A DNA stretch of 64,000 bases, from the NCBI RefSeq assembly GCF_028689295.1, contig NZ_JAQTWL010000016.1, positions 19,846 through 83,845 on the forward strand, given 5' to 3'. A program made the translations under genes and the position numbers. The notes below the pieces were generated by a model. That model saw nothing but the letters and a program-made list of their open reading frames with translations, ran no database searches and was not told the DNA's origin. Position 1 is the first letter of the stretch. The number at the start of each line of letters is the position of its first letter. This stretch comes from Rhodoferax sp. GTDB taxonomy: Bacteria > Pseudomonadota > Gammaproteobacteria > Burkholderiales > Burkholderiaceae_C. Shown here piece after piece: positions 16,980 through 25,084 of the stretch.

Positions 16980-17462
16980 TCAAACCGGTGTCAGGGCACC
17001 AATGCGGTCCAGTTCGGCCTTGAGGCGGGCCGGATCGTACCGCAGTTGTGCCAGCGGCAGCGCCAGAAAGGCCTCGATGCGTGTGCGCAGCGTGCGGTAG
17101 GTGGTCATGAAGGCGGCGTCGATCTCGGCATCGGTGCCGGTGGCGTGCGCCGGGTCTTCCACGCCCCAATGGGAGCGCAGCACCGGACCCAGGTAAGCGG
17201 GGCAGGTCTCTCCGGCAGCGTTGGCGCACACCGTGACCACGATGTCGGGCGTCTGCGGCAAGTTGTCCCAGGATTTGCTGTGGTAGCCCGTCGTGGCAAT
17301 ACCCTCGCGCGCCAGCAAGGCCAGCGAGCGTGGATGCACCGTGCCGCTGGGCTGGCTGCCCGCGCTCATGGCGTGCCAGCCCTTTGGGGCCAGGTGGTTG
17401 AAAGTGGCTTCGGCCAGGATCGAGCGGCAGGAGTTGCCCGTACACAAGAAGAGAATGTTCAT
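16980..17462 (-). CDS. arsC: Arsenate reductase, thioredoxin-coupled (low-molecular-weight phosphatase fold)
   Basis: A 160-residue ArsC of the low-molecular-weight tyrosine-phosphatase fold. The nucleophile loop is MNILFLCTGNSCRSILAE, and the two relay cysteines are present in VCANAAGETCPAYLG, spaced as in thioredoxin-dependent enzymes. It reduces arsenate to arsenite in the cytoplasm. The ATG at 17462 starts the conserved sequence directly; the frame is open further upstream but over arsR. It lies 32 bases after arsR and before acr3, a standard arsRC-acr3 arrangement. Confidence 0.95.
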   Translation of the reverse strand: MNILFLCTGNSCRSILAEATFNHLAPKGWHAMSAGSQPSGTVHPRSLALLAREGIATTGYHSKSWDNLPQTPDIVVTVCANAAGETCPAYLGPVLRSHWGVEDPAHATGTDAEIDAAFMTTYRTLRTRIEAFLALPLAQLRYDPARLKAELDRIGALTPV

Positions 17463-17494
17463 GGTTTGGGAAGATGAGAAGGCGTGGACAAGGT

Positions 17495-17824
17495 TCAGGA
17501 ACAGACAGGTTCCAGACAGATTTCGGCGCACTGCTCGGGGTGGCCAGCGCAGCACTCGGCGGTCAAATACACAATCAGTTGCTGCATCAGCGCGAGGTTG
17601 GCGCGGTAGCGCTGGAAGCGACCCTCCTGCACCACCGACACCAGTTGCGCGTGCGCCAGGGCCTTCAGGTGAAACGACAAATTGGTCGGCGGCACGTCCA
17701 GTGCGCTGCCAATTTCACCGGCCACCAGGCCTTGCGGCCCGGCTTTGACCAAAAGCCGGTAAATATCCAGGCGAACGCCCGAGGCGAGCGATTCAAAAAC
17801 GGTGGTAGCTATCAGTTTATCCAT
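17495..17824 (-). CDS. arsR: ArsR-family arsenite-responsive repressor
   Basis: A 109-residue winged-helix repressor (MDKLIATTVFESLASGVRL to FHLKALAHAQLVSVVQEG). The C-terminus has a vicinal pair plus further cysteines (TAECCAGHPEQCAEICLEPVC), similar to the C-terminal As(III) site of Acidithiobacillus-type ArsR and unlike the CxC of the plasmid type. Two starts are possible, 17836 and 17824. I prefer 17824 because the first ATG lies inside the operator palindrome and a good -10 (TATGAT) sits seven bases before the second. That would make the message leaderless. Arsenite binding should release repression of arsRC-acr3. Confidence 0.88.
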   Translation of the reverse strand: MDKLIATTVFESLASGVRLDIYRLLVKAGPQGLVAGEIGSALDVPPTNLSFHLKALAHAQLVSVVQEGRFQRYRANLALMQQLIVYLTAECCAGHPEQCAEICLEPVCS

Positions 17825-17830
17825 GAATTT

Positions 17831-17848
17831 AATCATACAACGATGATT
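17831..17848 (-). promoter_or_regulatory. ArsR operator overlapping the arsR -10 element
   Basis: AATCAT (17831-17836) and ATGATT (17843-17848) form a perfect 6-base inverted repeat with a 6-base spacer. On the minus strand it includes TATGAT, a near-consensus -10 for arsR, so a bound repressor would block the promoter directly. Placement directly in front of arsR supports autoregulation. The -35 is not clear. Confidence 0.65.
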
Positions 17849-17926
17849 GAAATATTGAATAAATTGACAAAAAGATTTATGCGGCAGCAGTCGCCCACCG
17901 CCGCCGTGGCCCCGCCGGCGCTGTTT

Positions 17927-18529
17927 TTAGAGCGCTTTCTCGATGGCGGCCACCAGGGCCGGGCTGTCCGGTTCGACCTTGCTGGCAAAGCTGGCCAGCA
18001 CCTTGCCGTTGCGGTCGATCAGGTACTTGTGGAAGTTCCACTGGGGTGACTGGCCGGTGGCCTTGGCCAGCGCGGTATGCAGCGGATTGGCCCGGGCGCC
18101 CTTGACCACGCTTTTGGAGAACATGGGAAACTTGACGCCGTAGGTGTTGAAGCAAAAGTCGGCAATTTCCTTGCTGCTGCCGGGCTCCTGTTCACCAAAA
18201 TCATTGGACGGGAAACCCAGCACCACCAACCCCTTCGCGTTGTATTTGGCATGCAGGGCCTCCAGCCCCTCGTATTGCCCGGTATAGCCGCAGAAGCTGG
18301 CGGTGTTGACCACCAGCAGCACCTTGCCCGCATACTGGCACAGGTTTTGTGGCGCTTCGTCCTGCAGCCGGTTGAAGCTGTGCTGCAGGATGGCCGGACA
18401 GGCCATGGGCGTTGCGGCGCCGGTCTGCGCCATGGCAGCAGGCGCACCCAGTAGCAACACTGTGCCTGCCACACCTGACAGAGCTGCCAAACAAACGCTA
18501 CGGCGACGGATCATGCTTGAAAAAATCAT
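17927..18529 (-). CDS. Glutathione peroxidase family protein, exported
   Basis: A 200-residue thiol peroxidase with an N-terminal signal peptide (hydrophobic 13-33, cleavage near AMAQ), so it probably acts in the periplasm. The catalytic cysteine is C80 in VVNTASFCGYT. The glutamine and tryptophan of the triad are in FGEQEPGS and WNFHKYLIDRNG. The usual resolving-cysteine position reads PSND instead of PCNQ, so this may be a single-Cys enzyme or use one of the other cysteines (C44, C64). It reduces hydrogen or lipid peroxides. It follows tctE by 35 bases on the same strand. Confidence 0.88.
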   Translation of the reverse strand: MIFSSMIRRRSVCLAALSGVAGTVLLLGAPAAMAQTGAATPMACPAILQHSFNRLQDEAPQNLCQYAGKVLLVVNTASFCGYTGQYEGLEALHAKYNAKGLVVLGFPSNDFGEQEPGSSKEIADFCFNTYGVKFPMFSKSVVKGARANPLHTALAKATGQSPQWNFHKYLIDRNGKVLASFASKVEPDSPALVAAIEKAL

Positions 18530-18564
18530 CGGTTAGCCCCTGGTTGAATAATCGATTTCTGAGT

Positions 18565-20013
18565 TTACGGTTTTGTCGATAGGTCCGCCGAGGGTGCTGC
18601 CAATGGCAGTCGCACGGTGGCATCGAGCCCGTCGATGCGACCCTGGACCACCCGGTTGACCAGTTCGATCTGCCCGCCCAGCGTATGGGTAATCTCCAGG
18701 CAAATGGCCAGCCCCAAGCCACTGCCGCTGTGTGCCTGGCCGGCTGAGAACGGCTGGAACAGGCGCTTGCGCAGTTCCTCGCTGATGCCCGGTCCGCTGT
18801 CGCTGATCACCAGCGCGGCGTGGCTGGCATCGCACAGCAGGCGCAGCTGCAGCTTGCCGTGCTCGGGGCTGTAGCGAATGGCGTTGTGCAGCAGGTTGCG
18901 CGACAGCTCGCGCAGCATCCAGGCGTGGGTTTGAATGGGCGCGGTTTGGGTGTCGATGTCAAAATCCAGCGCCTTGTCGGCGATCAGGGGGGCCAGATCG
19001 AGCGCCACTTCACGCAAGATAATGGCCCAGTCCATCGATTCCGTGGCCTTTTCCTGCGCCAGTTGCGCCACTTTGGCCAGCGCCAGCATCTGGTTGGCCA
19101 ATTGGGTGGCGCGCTCCACCGTGTGGCTGATTTCCGTCAAACCCTGCCTGGCATCCACGTCGCCACGCAGGGCCGACTGCACCTGCACCTTGAGCACCGC
19201 CAGCGGCGTGCGCAACTGGTGGGCGGTGTCGCGCACAAAGCGCTTCTGGTTGTCCAGCAGGTGGTGCAGCCGGCGCATGGTGGTGTTGGTGGCATCGAGC
19301 AGCGGGCGCAATTCAACCGGTGTATCGTCCAGCGCCAGCGGTGTCAGGTCATCCACGCGGCGCTGCTGCAGCTGCAGGCTCAGGCGGCGCACGGGCCGCG
19401 TGGCGCGCTGCACCACCACAAACACCACCAGCGCGATCACCGAAGCCAGCGCCAGCTGCCGCCACAGGGTGTCCAGCAGAATTTGCCGGGCCAGCGCGCG
19501 GCGCAGTTCCAGCGTTTCGGCCACTTGCACCACCGCCATGCTGCGCGCGCGTTTGATGGCCACCGGCTGCAGCAGCACGGCCACGCGCACGGCATCACCG
19601 CGGTACACATCGTCGTAAAAATCGACCAGCGCGGCATAGGGTCCCAGCGCGGGCAATTGGCCGCGCCACAGCGCCAGGTCTTCATAGCCGTCGATCAGCG
19701 CGCCACGGGTGTCCGAGATCCGGTAGATCATGCGGCTGCGGTTGTCGGCCTCGAACACTTCCAGCGCGGCGTAGGGCACCAGAGCGTGCAGCGTTGCCGA
19801 CTCGGCCTCGCCGTCGGCCTGGATGTGCTCGCCAATTGCCTTGGCCGAGGCCAGCAGGGTGCGGTCGTAGGCGGTATTGACGGCGGCCAGGGCCTGGCGG
19901 TAGATCACCACCGAATCCACCAGAATGAACAGCACCACGGGTAGCAAAATGCCCAGCATCAGGTAGCTGCGCAGGGATAAATGGCGGAAGTAAGTGCGAA
20001 TGGATGCGCTCAT
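18565..20013 (-). CDS. tctE: Sensor histidine kinase TctE-like
   Basis: A 482-residue membrane kinase. There is one N-terminal membrane helix (YLMLGILLPVVLFILVDSVV), a periplasmic sensor of the TctE/2CSK type to about residue 180, a second helix, a HAMP-like stretch, the phosphorylated histidine in RDTAHQLRTPLAVLK, and an ATPase with NLLHNAIRYSPEHG and DSGPGISEELRKRLFQPF. Its start overlaps the stop of the regulator gene as ATGA. The pair lies next to, and divergent from, tctCBA, so it most likely senses a tricarboxylate and controls that transporter. The ligand is inferred. Confidence 0.9.
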   Translation of the reverse strand: MSASIRTYFRHLSLRSYLMLGILLPVVLFILVDSVVIYRQALAAVNTAYDRTLLASAKAIGEHIQADGEAESATLHALVPYAALEVFEADNRSRMIYRISDTRGALIDGYEDLALWRGQLPALGPYAALVDFYDDVYRGDAVRVAVLLQPVAIKRARSMAVVQVAETLELRRALARQILLDTLWRQLALASVIALVVFVVVQRATRPVRRLSLQLQQRRVDDLTPLALDDTPVELRPLLDATNTTMRRLHHLLDNQKRFVRDTAHQLRTPLAVLKVQVQSALRGDVDARQGLTEISHTVERATQLANQMLALAKVAQLAQEKATESMDWAIILREVALDLAPLIADKALDFDIDTQTAPIQTHAWMLRELSRNLLHNAIRYSPEHGKLQLRLLCDASHAALVISDSGPGISEELRKRLFQPFSAGQAHSGSGLGLAICLEITHTLGGQIELVNRVVQGRIDGLDATVRLPLAAPSADLSTKP

Positions 20014-20705
20014 GCTTGCGTACGGCCGGATTCAAGTTTCAGCAAATAGCCCAGGCCGCGCAGTGTGGTCAGGGTGGCGCCAGTGCCCTGGAGTTTCTTG
20101 CGCAGGCGGTAGGCCACCACCTCGATGGCTTCGAACTGCACCTCGGCCTGGCCCGGGAAAACCAGTTCGAACAGCCGCTCCTTGGTGACGGCCTGGCCCG
20201 CGCGAGCCAGCAGGGCGCGCAGCATGGCGAGCTCGCGGCTGCTCAGGTCGAGCACCTGGCCGGCGTGGTGGATGGCTTTGCTTTCCGGGTCGTAGCGCAG
20301 CCCGGCTGATTCATTTTGACTGGCGCCCGAAGTGTCGTGAAGTTCCGGGTGACGGCGCAGCAGGGCGCGCACGCGGGCTTCGAGCTCGTCCAGATCGAAA
20401 GGCTTGGGCAGATAGTCGTCAGCCCCGGCGTTGAGGCCCTGCACCCGGTCGCCCACGGTGCCGCGCGCCGTCAGGATCAGGACCGGCGTGGTCAGGCCCT
20501 CGTCACGCGCCTGTTGCAGCACCGCCAGGCCGTCGCGCCCGGGCAGGGTCAGGTCGAGCAGCACCACGTCGGGGTGGCTGGCACGCCAGCGTGGCAGGGC
20601 GGCGCGGCCATCCACGCACACTTCCACCTGCCAGCCGATCCGGTTCAGCGACCGGCTCAAGGCGGTGTGCAGGGCGGTGTCGTCTTCAATCAGCAGCAGC
20701 TTCAT
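20010..20705 (-). CDS. tctD: Response regulator TctD-like, OmpR family
   Basis: A 231-residue regulator. The receiver domain has acidic residues LLIEDD, the phosphoacceptor aspartate in VVLLDLTLPGRDG and the lysine in YLPKPFDLDEL. A winged-helix DNA-binding domain follows from about residue 130 (LSSRELAMLRALLARAG to AYRLRKKL). It pairs with the overlapping tctE. Its start lies within the last 20 bases of the methyltransferase gene, so it may be cotranscribed with that gene. The probable target is the tctCBA promoter about 1.4 kb away. Confidence 0.92.
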   Translation of the reverse strand: MKLLLIEDDTALHTALSRSLNRIGWQVEVCVDGRAALPRWRASHPDVVLLDLTLPGRDGLAVLQQARDEGLTTPVLILTARGTVGDRVQGLNAGADDYLPKPFDLDELEARVRALLRRHPELHDTSGASQNESAGLRYDPESKAIHHAGQVLDLSSRELAMLRALLARAGQAVTKERLFELVFPGQAEVQFEAIEVVAYRLRKKLQGTGATLTTLRGLGYLLKLESGRTQA

Positions 20706-21945
20706 GGGCCTGGCCCGCCGCGGGGGCGGGTTTTTGCAGCGCCAGCCGCCACAGCGAGGTAACCTCCCGGGCGCGAGCCTGGTGCAATGCGTCGGTCACG
20801 TCAGCGGCCTTGGGGTGCTGGGCCCTGGCGTCGATGCGGCTCACCACGCGCAGGCCGTGTCGGGCAAAAGCGGCCAGCAAGTCGTCGCGCTTGCGCATGC
20901 CAAGCAGCTCGGCCAGGTTCGACAAAATCAGCCAACCCTCGCCGCCGGGAGCCAGGTGATCCGCCAGTCCGGTCAGGAGGCCGTTGAGCATGCGGCTGCC
21001 TTCGTCGTACACCGCGCGCTCCAGCGGCGAGCTGGGCCGCGCCGGCAGCCAGGGCGGGTTGCAGACAATCAACGAGGCCCGGCCGGGCGGGAACAAATCG
21101 GCCTGCAGCACGGTGATGTGGTCTTGCAGCCCCAGTCGCGCCACATTGTCCTGGGCGCAAATCAGGGCGCGGGGTTCATATTCGGTGGCAATCACATGGC
21201 TCACGCCGCGGCGCACCAGCACGGCCGCCAGCACGCCGGTGCCGGTGCCAATGTCAAAGGCCGTGAGGCTGCTTTGCCCCTTGGGGGGCTTGGGCAGGTG
21301 GGCCGTGGCCACCAGGCCGATGTATTCGCCACGCACCGGCGAAAAAACGCCGTAATGCGGGTGGATGCGGTTGCCAGGTGCCTCGCCGAGCGCGGCAATT
21401 TCCACTCCCACGCGGCGCCATTCATGCGCGCTGGTGACACCCAGCAGTTCGCGCAACGACACCACCGAGCTGCCTGCCTCCGCTTGGCCCTCGCCCCAGG
21501 CCTCGGTGCAGGCCGCGCTCACATCCGGGGCGCGGCGCAGCGCCATGTGGTAACTGGCGTCGAGCTCGACCAGCAGCATGCCCAGTGTGCGCGCGCGTTG
21601 CGCCTGCGTCTGGCGGTGCAAATTGAACGCCTCGGTAATGGGAATGGGCTGGACGGCCTTGACGCGCTTGCGTTTGGGCACTTGGTCGATGCGCCGGGCG
21701 ATGGCTTGCAGCAGCAGGCGGGCGTTTTGAAAGTCGCCGCGCCATAGCAGCCCGGTGCCAGCGCAGGCCAGGCGGTAGGCGCTGTCGGCAGTCAAAGTGT
21801 CGTCGGCCAGCACCACGCGTTGGGGCGCCGGGCCACCGCGTTCGCTGCGCCACTGGGCCGAGCGATCCTGGTCGGCCTCAAGCCATTGAACGCGTGGCAA
21901 AAGGGCGGCCGCATCGGTGGCGGGGCTGGCTGGGTGGTGGGGCAT
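20686..21945 (-). CDS. Class I SAM-dependent methyltransferase
   Basis: A 419-residue protein whose C-terminal half is a methyltransferase. The SAM-binding loop is FDIGTGTGVLAAVLVRRG, and VCNPPWLP matches the NPP(Y/W) motif of N-methyltransferases acting on glutamine, adenine or cytosine. The N-terminal ~190 residues are a separate domain with no obvious family. I chose the ATG at 21945 because sequence from there looks like protein; 21993 is an alternative. The last 20 bases overlap the tctD start. The substrate is unknown; PrmC/RsmC-like RNA or protein methylation is possible. Confidence 0.78.
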   Translation of the reverse strand: MPHHPASPATDAAALLPRVQWLEADQDRSAQWRSERGGPAPQRVVLADDTLTADSAYRLACAGTGLLWRGDFQNARLLLQAIARRIDQVPKRKRVKAVQPIPITEAFNLHRQTQAQRARTLGMLLVELDASYHMALRRAPDVSAACTEAWGEGQAEAGSSVVSLRELLGVTSAHEWRRVGVEIAALGEAPGNRIHPHYGVFSPVRGEYIGLVATAHLPKPPKGQSSLTAFDIGTGTGVLAAVLVRRGVSHVIATEYEPRALICAQDNVARLGLQDHITVLQADLFPPGRASLIVCNPPWLPARPSSPLERAVYDEGSRMLNGLLTGLADHLAPGGEGWLILSNLAELLGMRKRDDLLAAFARHGLRVVSRIDARAQHPKAADVTDALHQARAREVTSLWRLALQKPAPAAGQAHEAAAD

Positions 21946-22091
21946 GAAAGCAGTCTGGAGTGGAATAGCAAGGGTTGTAACAGATTGGGCCAACAGTGGT
22001 CGCGTTGGTATTTTCCCTAGGTTGTCCGGACAGCCGTTTGACAGCTTGGGCCTGCATCATCACAGGGTCATCAACACCTAAGGAGACTTCG

Positions 22092-23051
22092 ATGCGTCGT
22101 GATACTTTTCTGAAATCCATGGCTGCGCTGGCCGTCAGCGGCGGTCTGCCGCTATCGGCCTTTGCCGCCACCAACGTCAAAATGATGATTCCAGCCAACC
22201 CGGGCGGTGGCTGGGACGGCACCGGCCGGGCCCTGGGCAAGGCCCTGATGGACGCCAAGGTGGCCGACACCGTGACCTACGAAAACAAGGGCGGCGCTGC
22301 CGGCGCCCTGGGCTTGGCGCAGTTTGTCAACGCCAGCAAGGGCGACCCCAACGCCCTGATGGTGATGGGCGCGGTCATGCTGGGCGGCATCATCACCGGC
22401 AAACCGCCGGTCTCCATCACGGCGGCCACACCGATTGCGCGCCTGACCAGCGAGTACAACGTGTTTGTGCTGCCGGCCAATTCACCGTTCAAGACCATGG
22501 CCGATGTGGTGGCCCAGCTCAAGAAAGACCCGGGCAGCGTCAAGTGGGGCGGCGGTTCGCGCGGCTCCACCGAGCACATTGCCGCGGCCATGATTGCGCG
22601 CGCCGTGGGGGTCGATGCCGCCAAGATCAACTACGTGGCTTTCCGGGGCGGCGGTGAGGCCACGGCAGCCATTCTGGGCGGCAATGTGACCATTGGCGGC
22701 AGCGGCTACAGCGAGTTTTCCGAGTACATCAAGGCCGGCAAGATGAAGCCGATCGGTGTCACCTCTGCGGCGCGCCTCAAGGGTATCGACATTCCCACGC
22801 TCAAGGAGCAGGGCATCGACGTGGAAATCGGCAACTGGCGCGGGGTCTATGGCGCCCCTGGCATCACCCCGGCGCAGCGCAAGGCGTTGACCGACATGGT
22901 GGTCAAGGCCACCCAGTCCAAAGCCTGGAAGGAAGCCCTGGAAAAGAACAACTGGACGCCCGCCCTGCTCAGCGGCGACGCATTCGAGCAGTTTGTCGAC
23001 AATGACTTTGCCTCGCTGCGCGCGACCATGGTCAAGTCCGGCATGATCTGA
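22092..23051 (+). CDS. tctC: Tripartite tricarboxylate transporter substrate-binding protein
   Basis: A 319-residue periplasmic binding protein of the TctC/Bug family. A signal peptide (FLKSMAALAVSGGLPLSAFA) precedes mature ATNVKMMIPANPGGGWDGTG, which carries the family glycine loop. The ATG at 22092 is preceded by AAGGAGA. It binds citrate or another carboxylate and hands it to TctAB. The upstream region has a perfect TTGACA hexamer (22038-22043) and a 10-base palindrome, TGTCCGGACA (22023-22032); TctD could act here. The divergent regulator genes lie on the other side. Confidence 0.93.
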   Translation: MRRDTFLKSMAALAVSGGLPLSAFAATNVKMMIPANPGGGWDGTGRALGKALMDAKVADTVTYENKGGAAGALGLAQFVNASKGDPNALMVMGAVMLGGIITGKPPVSITAATPIARLTSEYNVFVLPANSPFKTMADVVAQLKKDPGSVKWGGGSRGSTEHIAAAMIARAVGVDAAKINYVAFRGGGEATAAILGGNVTIGGSGYSEFSEYIKAGKMKPIGVTSAARLKGIDIPTLKEQGIDVEIGNWRGVYGAPGITPAQRKALTDMVVKATQSKAWKEALEKNNWTPALLSGDAFEQFVDNDFASLRATMVKSGMI

Positions 23052-23071
23052 CCGCCAGCAGGAGCACACCC

Positions 23072-23590
23072 ATGCGACAGCACGCCCCGGCCACCCACTC
23101 ACCGTTTTTGCAAGCCTTGGTGGGTATCGGCGTGCTGCTGCTGGCCTTGGGGCTGGGCGTGGGTGCGCTGTTCATTCCATCCAACGCGGGTTATGCCGGC
23201 GTTGGACCCAATTTTTTACCCTGGGTCGTTGCAATCGCTCTGGGTTTGTGCGGTATCGCGCTGGTTCGCAAGGCGATCCGGGGCGGCTTTCTCCACATGG
23301 AGGAGCATGGCGGCGAACGACCCTATTGGGCGGGTTTTGCCTGGATGACGGCAGGCATGTTGCTCAATGCCGCGCTGATCACCCGCATTGGTTTCATTTT
23401 GAGTTGCGCGCTGTGCTTTGTGCTGGCCGCGCGCGGCCTGCGCAACGCGCAAGCCAGCACCGGCTCGGGGCTCAGGAGCTGGCTCACCGATGGGGTGGTG
23501 GCCCTGCTGATCGCCGCGCCGGTGTACTGGATGTTCACCAAGTTCCTGGGCATCAACCTGCCTGGCTTGACTGAAAGCGGGTGGTTGTAA
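23072..23590 (+). CDS. tctB: Tripartite tricarboxylate transporter small membrane subunit
   Basis: A 172-residue protein with four membrane helices of the TctB family. GVGPNFLPWVVAIALGLCG in the first half is typical. It lies 20 bases after tctC behind AGCAGGAGCACACCC and its stop overlaps the tctA start (TAATG). It forms the membrane complex with TctA. Confidence 0.92.
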   Translation: MRQHAPATHSPFLQALVGIGVLLLALGLGVGALFIPSNAGYAGVGPNFLPWVVAIALGLCGIALVRKAIRGGFLHMEEHGGERPYWAGFAWMTAGMLLNAALITRIGFILSCALCFVLAARGLRNAQASTGSGLRSWLTDGVVALLIAAPVYWMFTKFLGINLPGLTESGWL

Positions 23591-25083
23591 TGGACCTGAT
23601 GGAAACCTGGAACCTTCTGCTGCAAGGCTTCGCCACGGCGGGCACGCCGGTCAATCTGCTTTGGGCACTGGTGGGCTGCGCACTGGGTACTGCGGTCGGG
23701 GTGTTGCCGGGCATTGGCCCGGCCACGGCTGTGGCCATGCTGTTGCCGATCACCACGCAAGTGGAAGCCACCGCGTCGATGATCTTTTTTGCCGGCATCT
23801 ATTACGGCGCCATGTACGGCGGCTCCACCACCTCGATTTTGCTCAACACGCCGGGCGAGACCGCCACCATGGTGACCGCCATGGAAGGCAACAAAATGGC
23901 CAAAAGCGGTCGTGCTGGTGCCGCGCTGGCCACTTCGGCCATTGGTTCCTTTGTGGCTGGCACCATTGCCACGGTGATCGTCACGCTGTTTGCCCCGGTG
24001 GTGGCCGACTTTGCCGTCAAACTCGGGCCGCCTGAATACTTCATGCTGATGCTGCTGGCCTTTACAACCGTGAGCGCGGTGCTGGGGCAGAGCACGGTGC
24101 GCGGCCTGACCGCCCTGTTTGTCGGCCTGGCCGCTGGCCTGGTGGGCATGGACCAGATCACCGGCCAGGTGCGCTACACCGCCGGCGTGCCCGAGTTTTT
24201 GGATGGCATCGAGATCGTGCTGGTGGCGGTGGGCCTGTTTGCCGTGGCCGAAGCCATGCACGCCGTGCTGTTCGAGGGCAAGACGGTGGAAACCGAAAAC
24301 CGCATGAGCCGCGTCACCATGTCGCTGAAGGACTGGCGCCGCTCCCTTCCTGCCTGGCTGCGCGGCACGGCCATTGGCGCGCCGTTTGGCTGTATTCCCG
24401 CGGGCGGCACCGAGATACCCACGTTTTTGAGTTATGCGCTGGAGAAAAAGCTCGCCAAGGGCGAAAACCAGGCCGAATTCGGCACTAAGGGTGCCATTGA
24501 AGGCGTGGCCGGGCCGGAAGCGGCCAACAACGCCACGGTGACCGCGGCATTGATTCCCTTGCTGACCCTGGGCATTCCCACCTCGAACACCACCGCCATC
24601 ATCCTGGGCGCGTTCCAGAACTACGGCATCCAGCCCGGACCGCAGTTGTTTACCTCCGCCTCCGCCCTGGTGTGGGCGCTGATTGCCTCGCTCTACATTG
24701 GCAACGTGATGCTACTGGTGCTCAACCTGCCCATGATCGGTCTGTGGGTGAAACTGCTCAAGGTGCCCAAGCCGCAGTTGTATGCCGGCATCCTGATTTT
24801 TGCCACGGTCGGCGCCTACGGCATGCGGCAAAGCGCGTTCGACCTGTTTTTGCTCTATGCCATCGGCCTGGTCGGGCTGGTGATGCGGCGCTTTAACTTT
24901 CCCACCGCGCCGGTGCTGGTGGGCATGATTCTGGGGCCGCTGGCAGAAGCGCAGATGCGCAACGCCATCTCGATTGGCGAGGGCAGCCCGATGATTTTCC
25001 TGCAACGCCCGATGTCGCTGGGTCTGCTGGTGGTGATCGTGCTGATTTTGGTGCTGCCGCGCTTGCTGAAAAGGCGGGCTTGA
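23590..25083 (+). CDS. tctA: Tripartite tricarboxylate transporter large membrane subunit
   Basis: A 497-residue inner-membrane protein with about twelve helices and the TctA signatures [19 protein letters not shown] and [21 protein letters not shown] second half repeats the pattern ([19 protein letters not shown]). It is the transport channel, working with TctB and TctC. The ATG at 23590 was preferred to the GTG at 23581 because it overlaps the tctB stop and begins MDLMETWN as in homologues. The stop lies one base from the convergent hybrid kinase gene, so no terminator separates them. Confidence 0.95.
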   Translation: MDLMETWNLLLQGFATAGTPVNLLWALVGCALGTAVGVLPGIGPATAVAMLLPITTQVEATASMIFFAGIYYGAMYGGSTTSILLNTPGETATMVTAMEGNKMAKSGRAGAALATSAIGSFVAGTIATVIVTLFAPVVADFAVKLGPPEYFMLMLLAFTTVSAVLGQSTVRGLTALFVGLAAGLVGMDQITGQVRYTAGVPEFLDGIEIVLVAVGLFAVAEAMHAVLFEGKTVETENRMSRVTMSLKDWRRSLPAWLRGTAIGAPFGCIPAGGTEIPTFLSYALEKKLAKGENQAEFGTKGAIEGVAGPEAANNATVTAALIPLLTLGIPTSNTTAIILGAFQNYGIQPGPQLFTSASALVWALIASLYIGNVMLLVLNLPMIGLWVKLLKVPKPQLYAGILIFATVGAYGMRQSAFDLFLLYAIGLVGLVMRRFNFPTAPVLVGMILGPLAEAQMRNAISIGEGSPMIFLQRPMSLGLLVVIVLILVLPRLLKRRA

Positions 25084-25084
25084 G

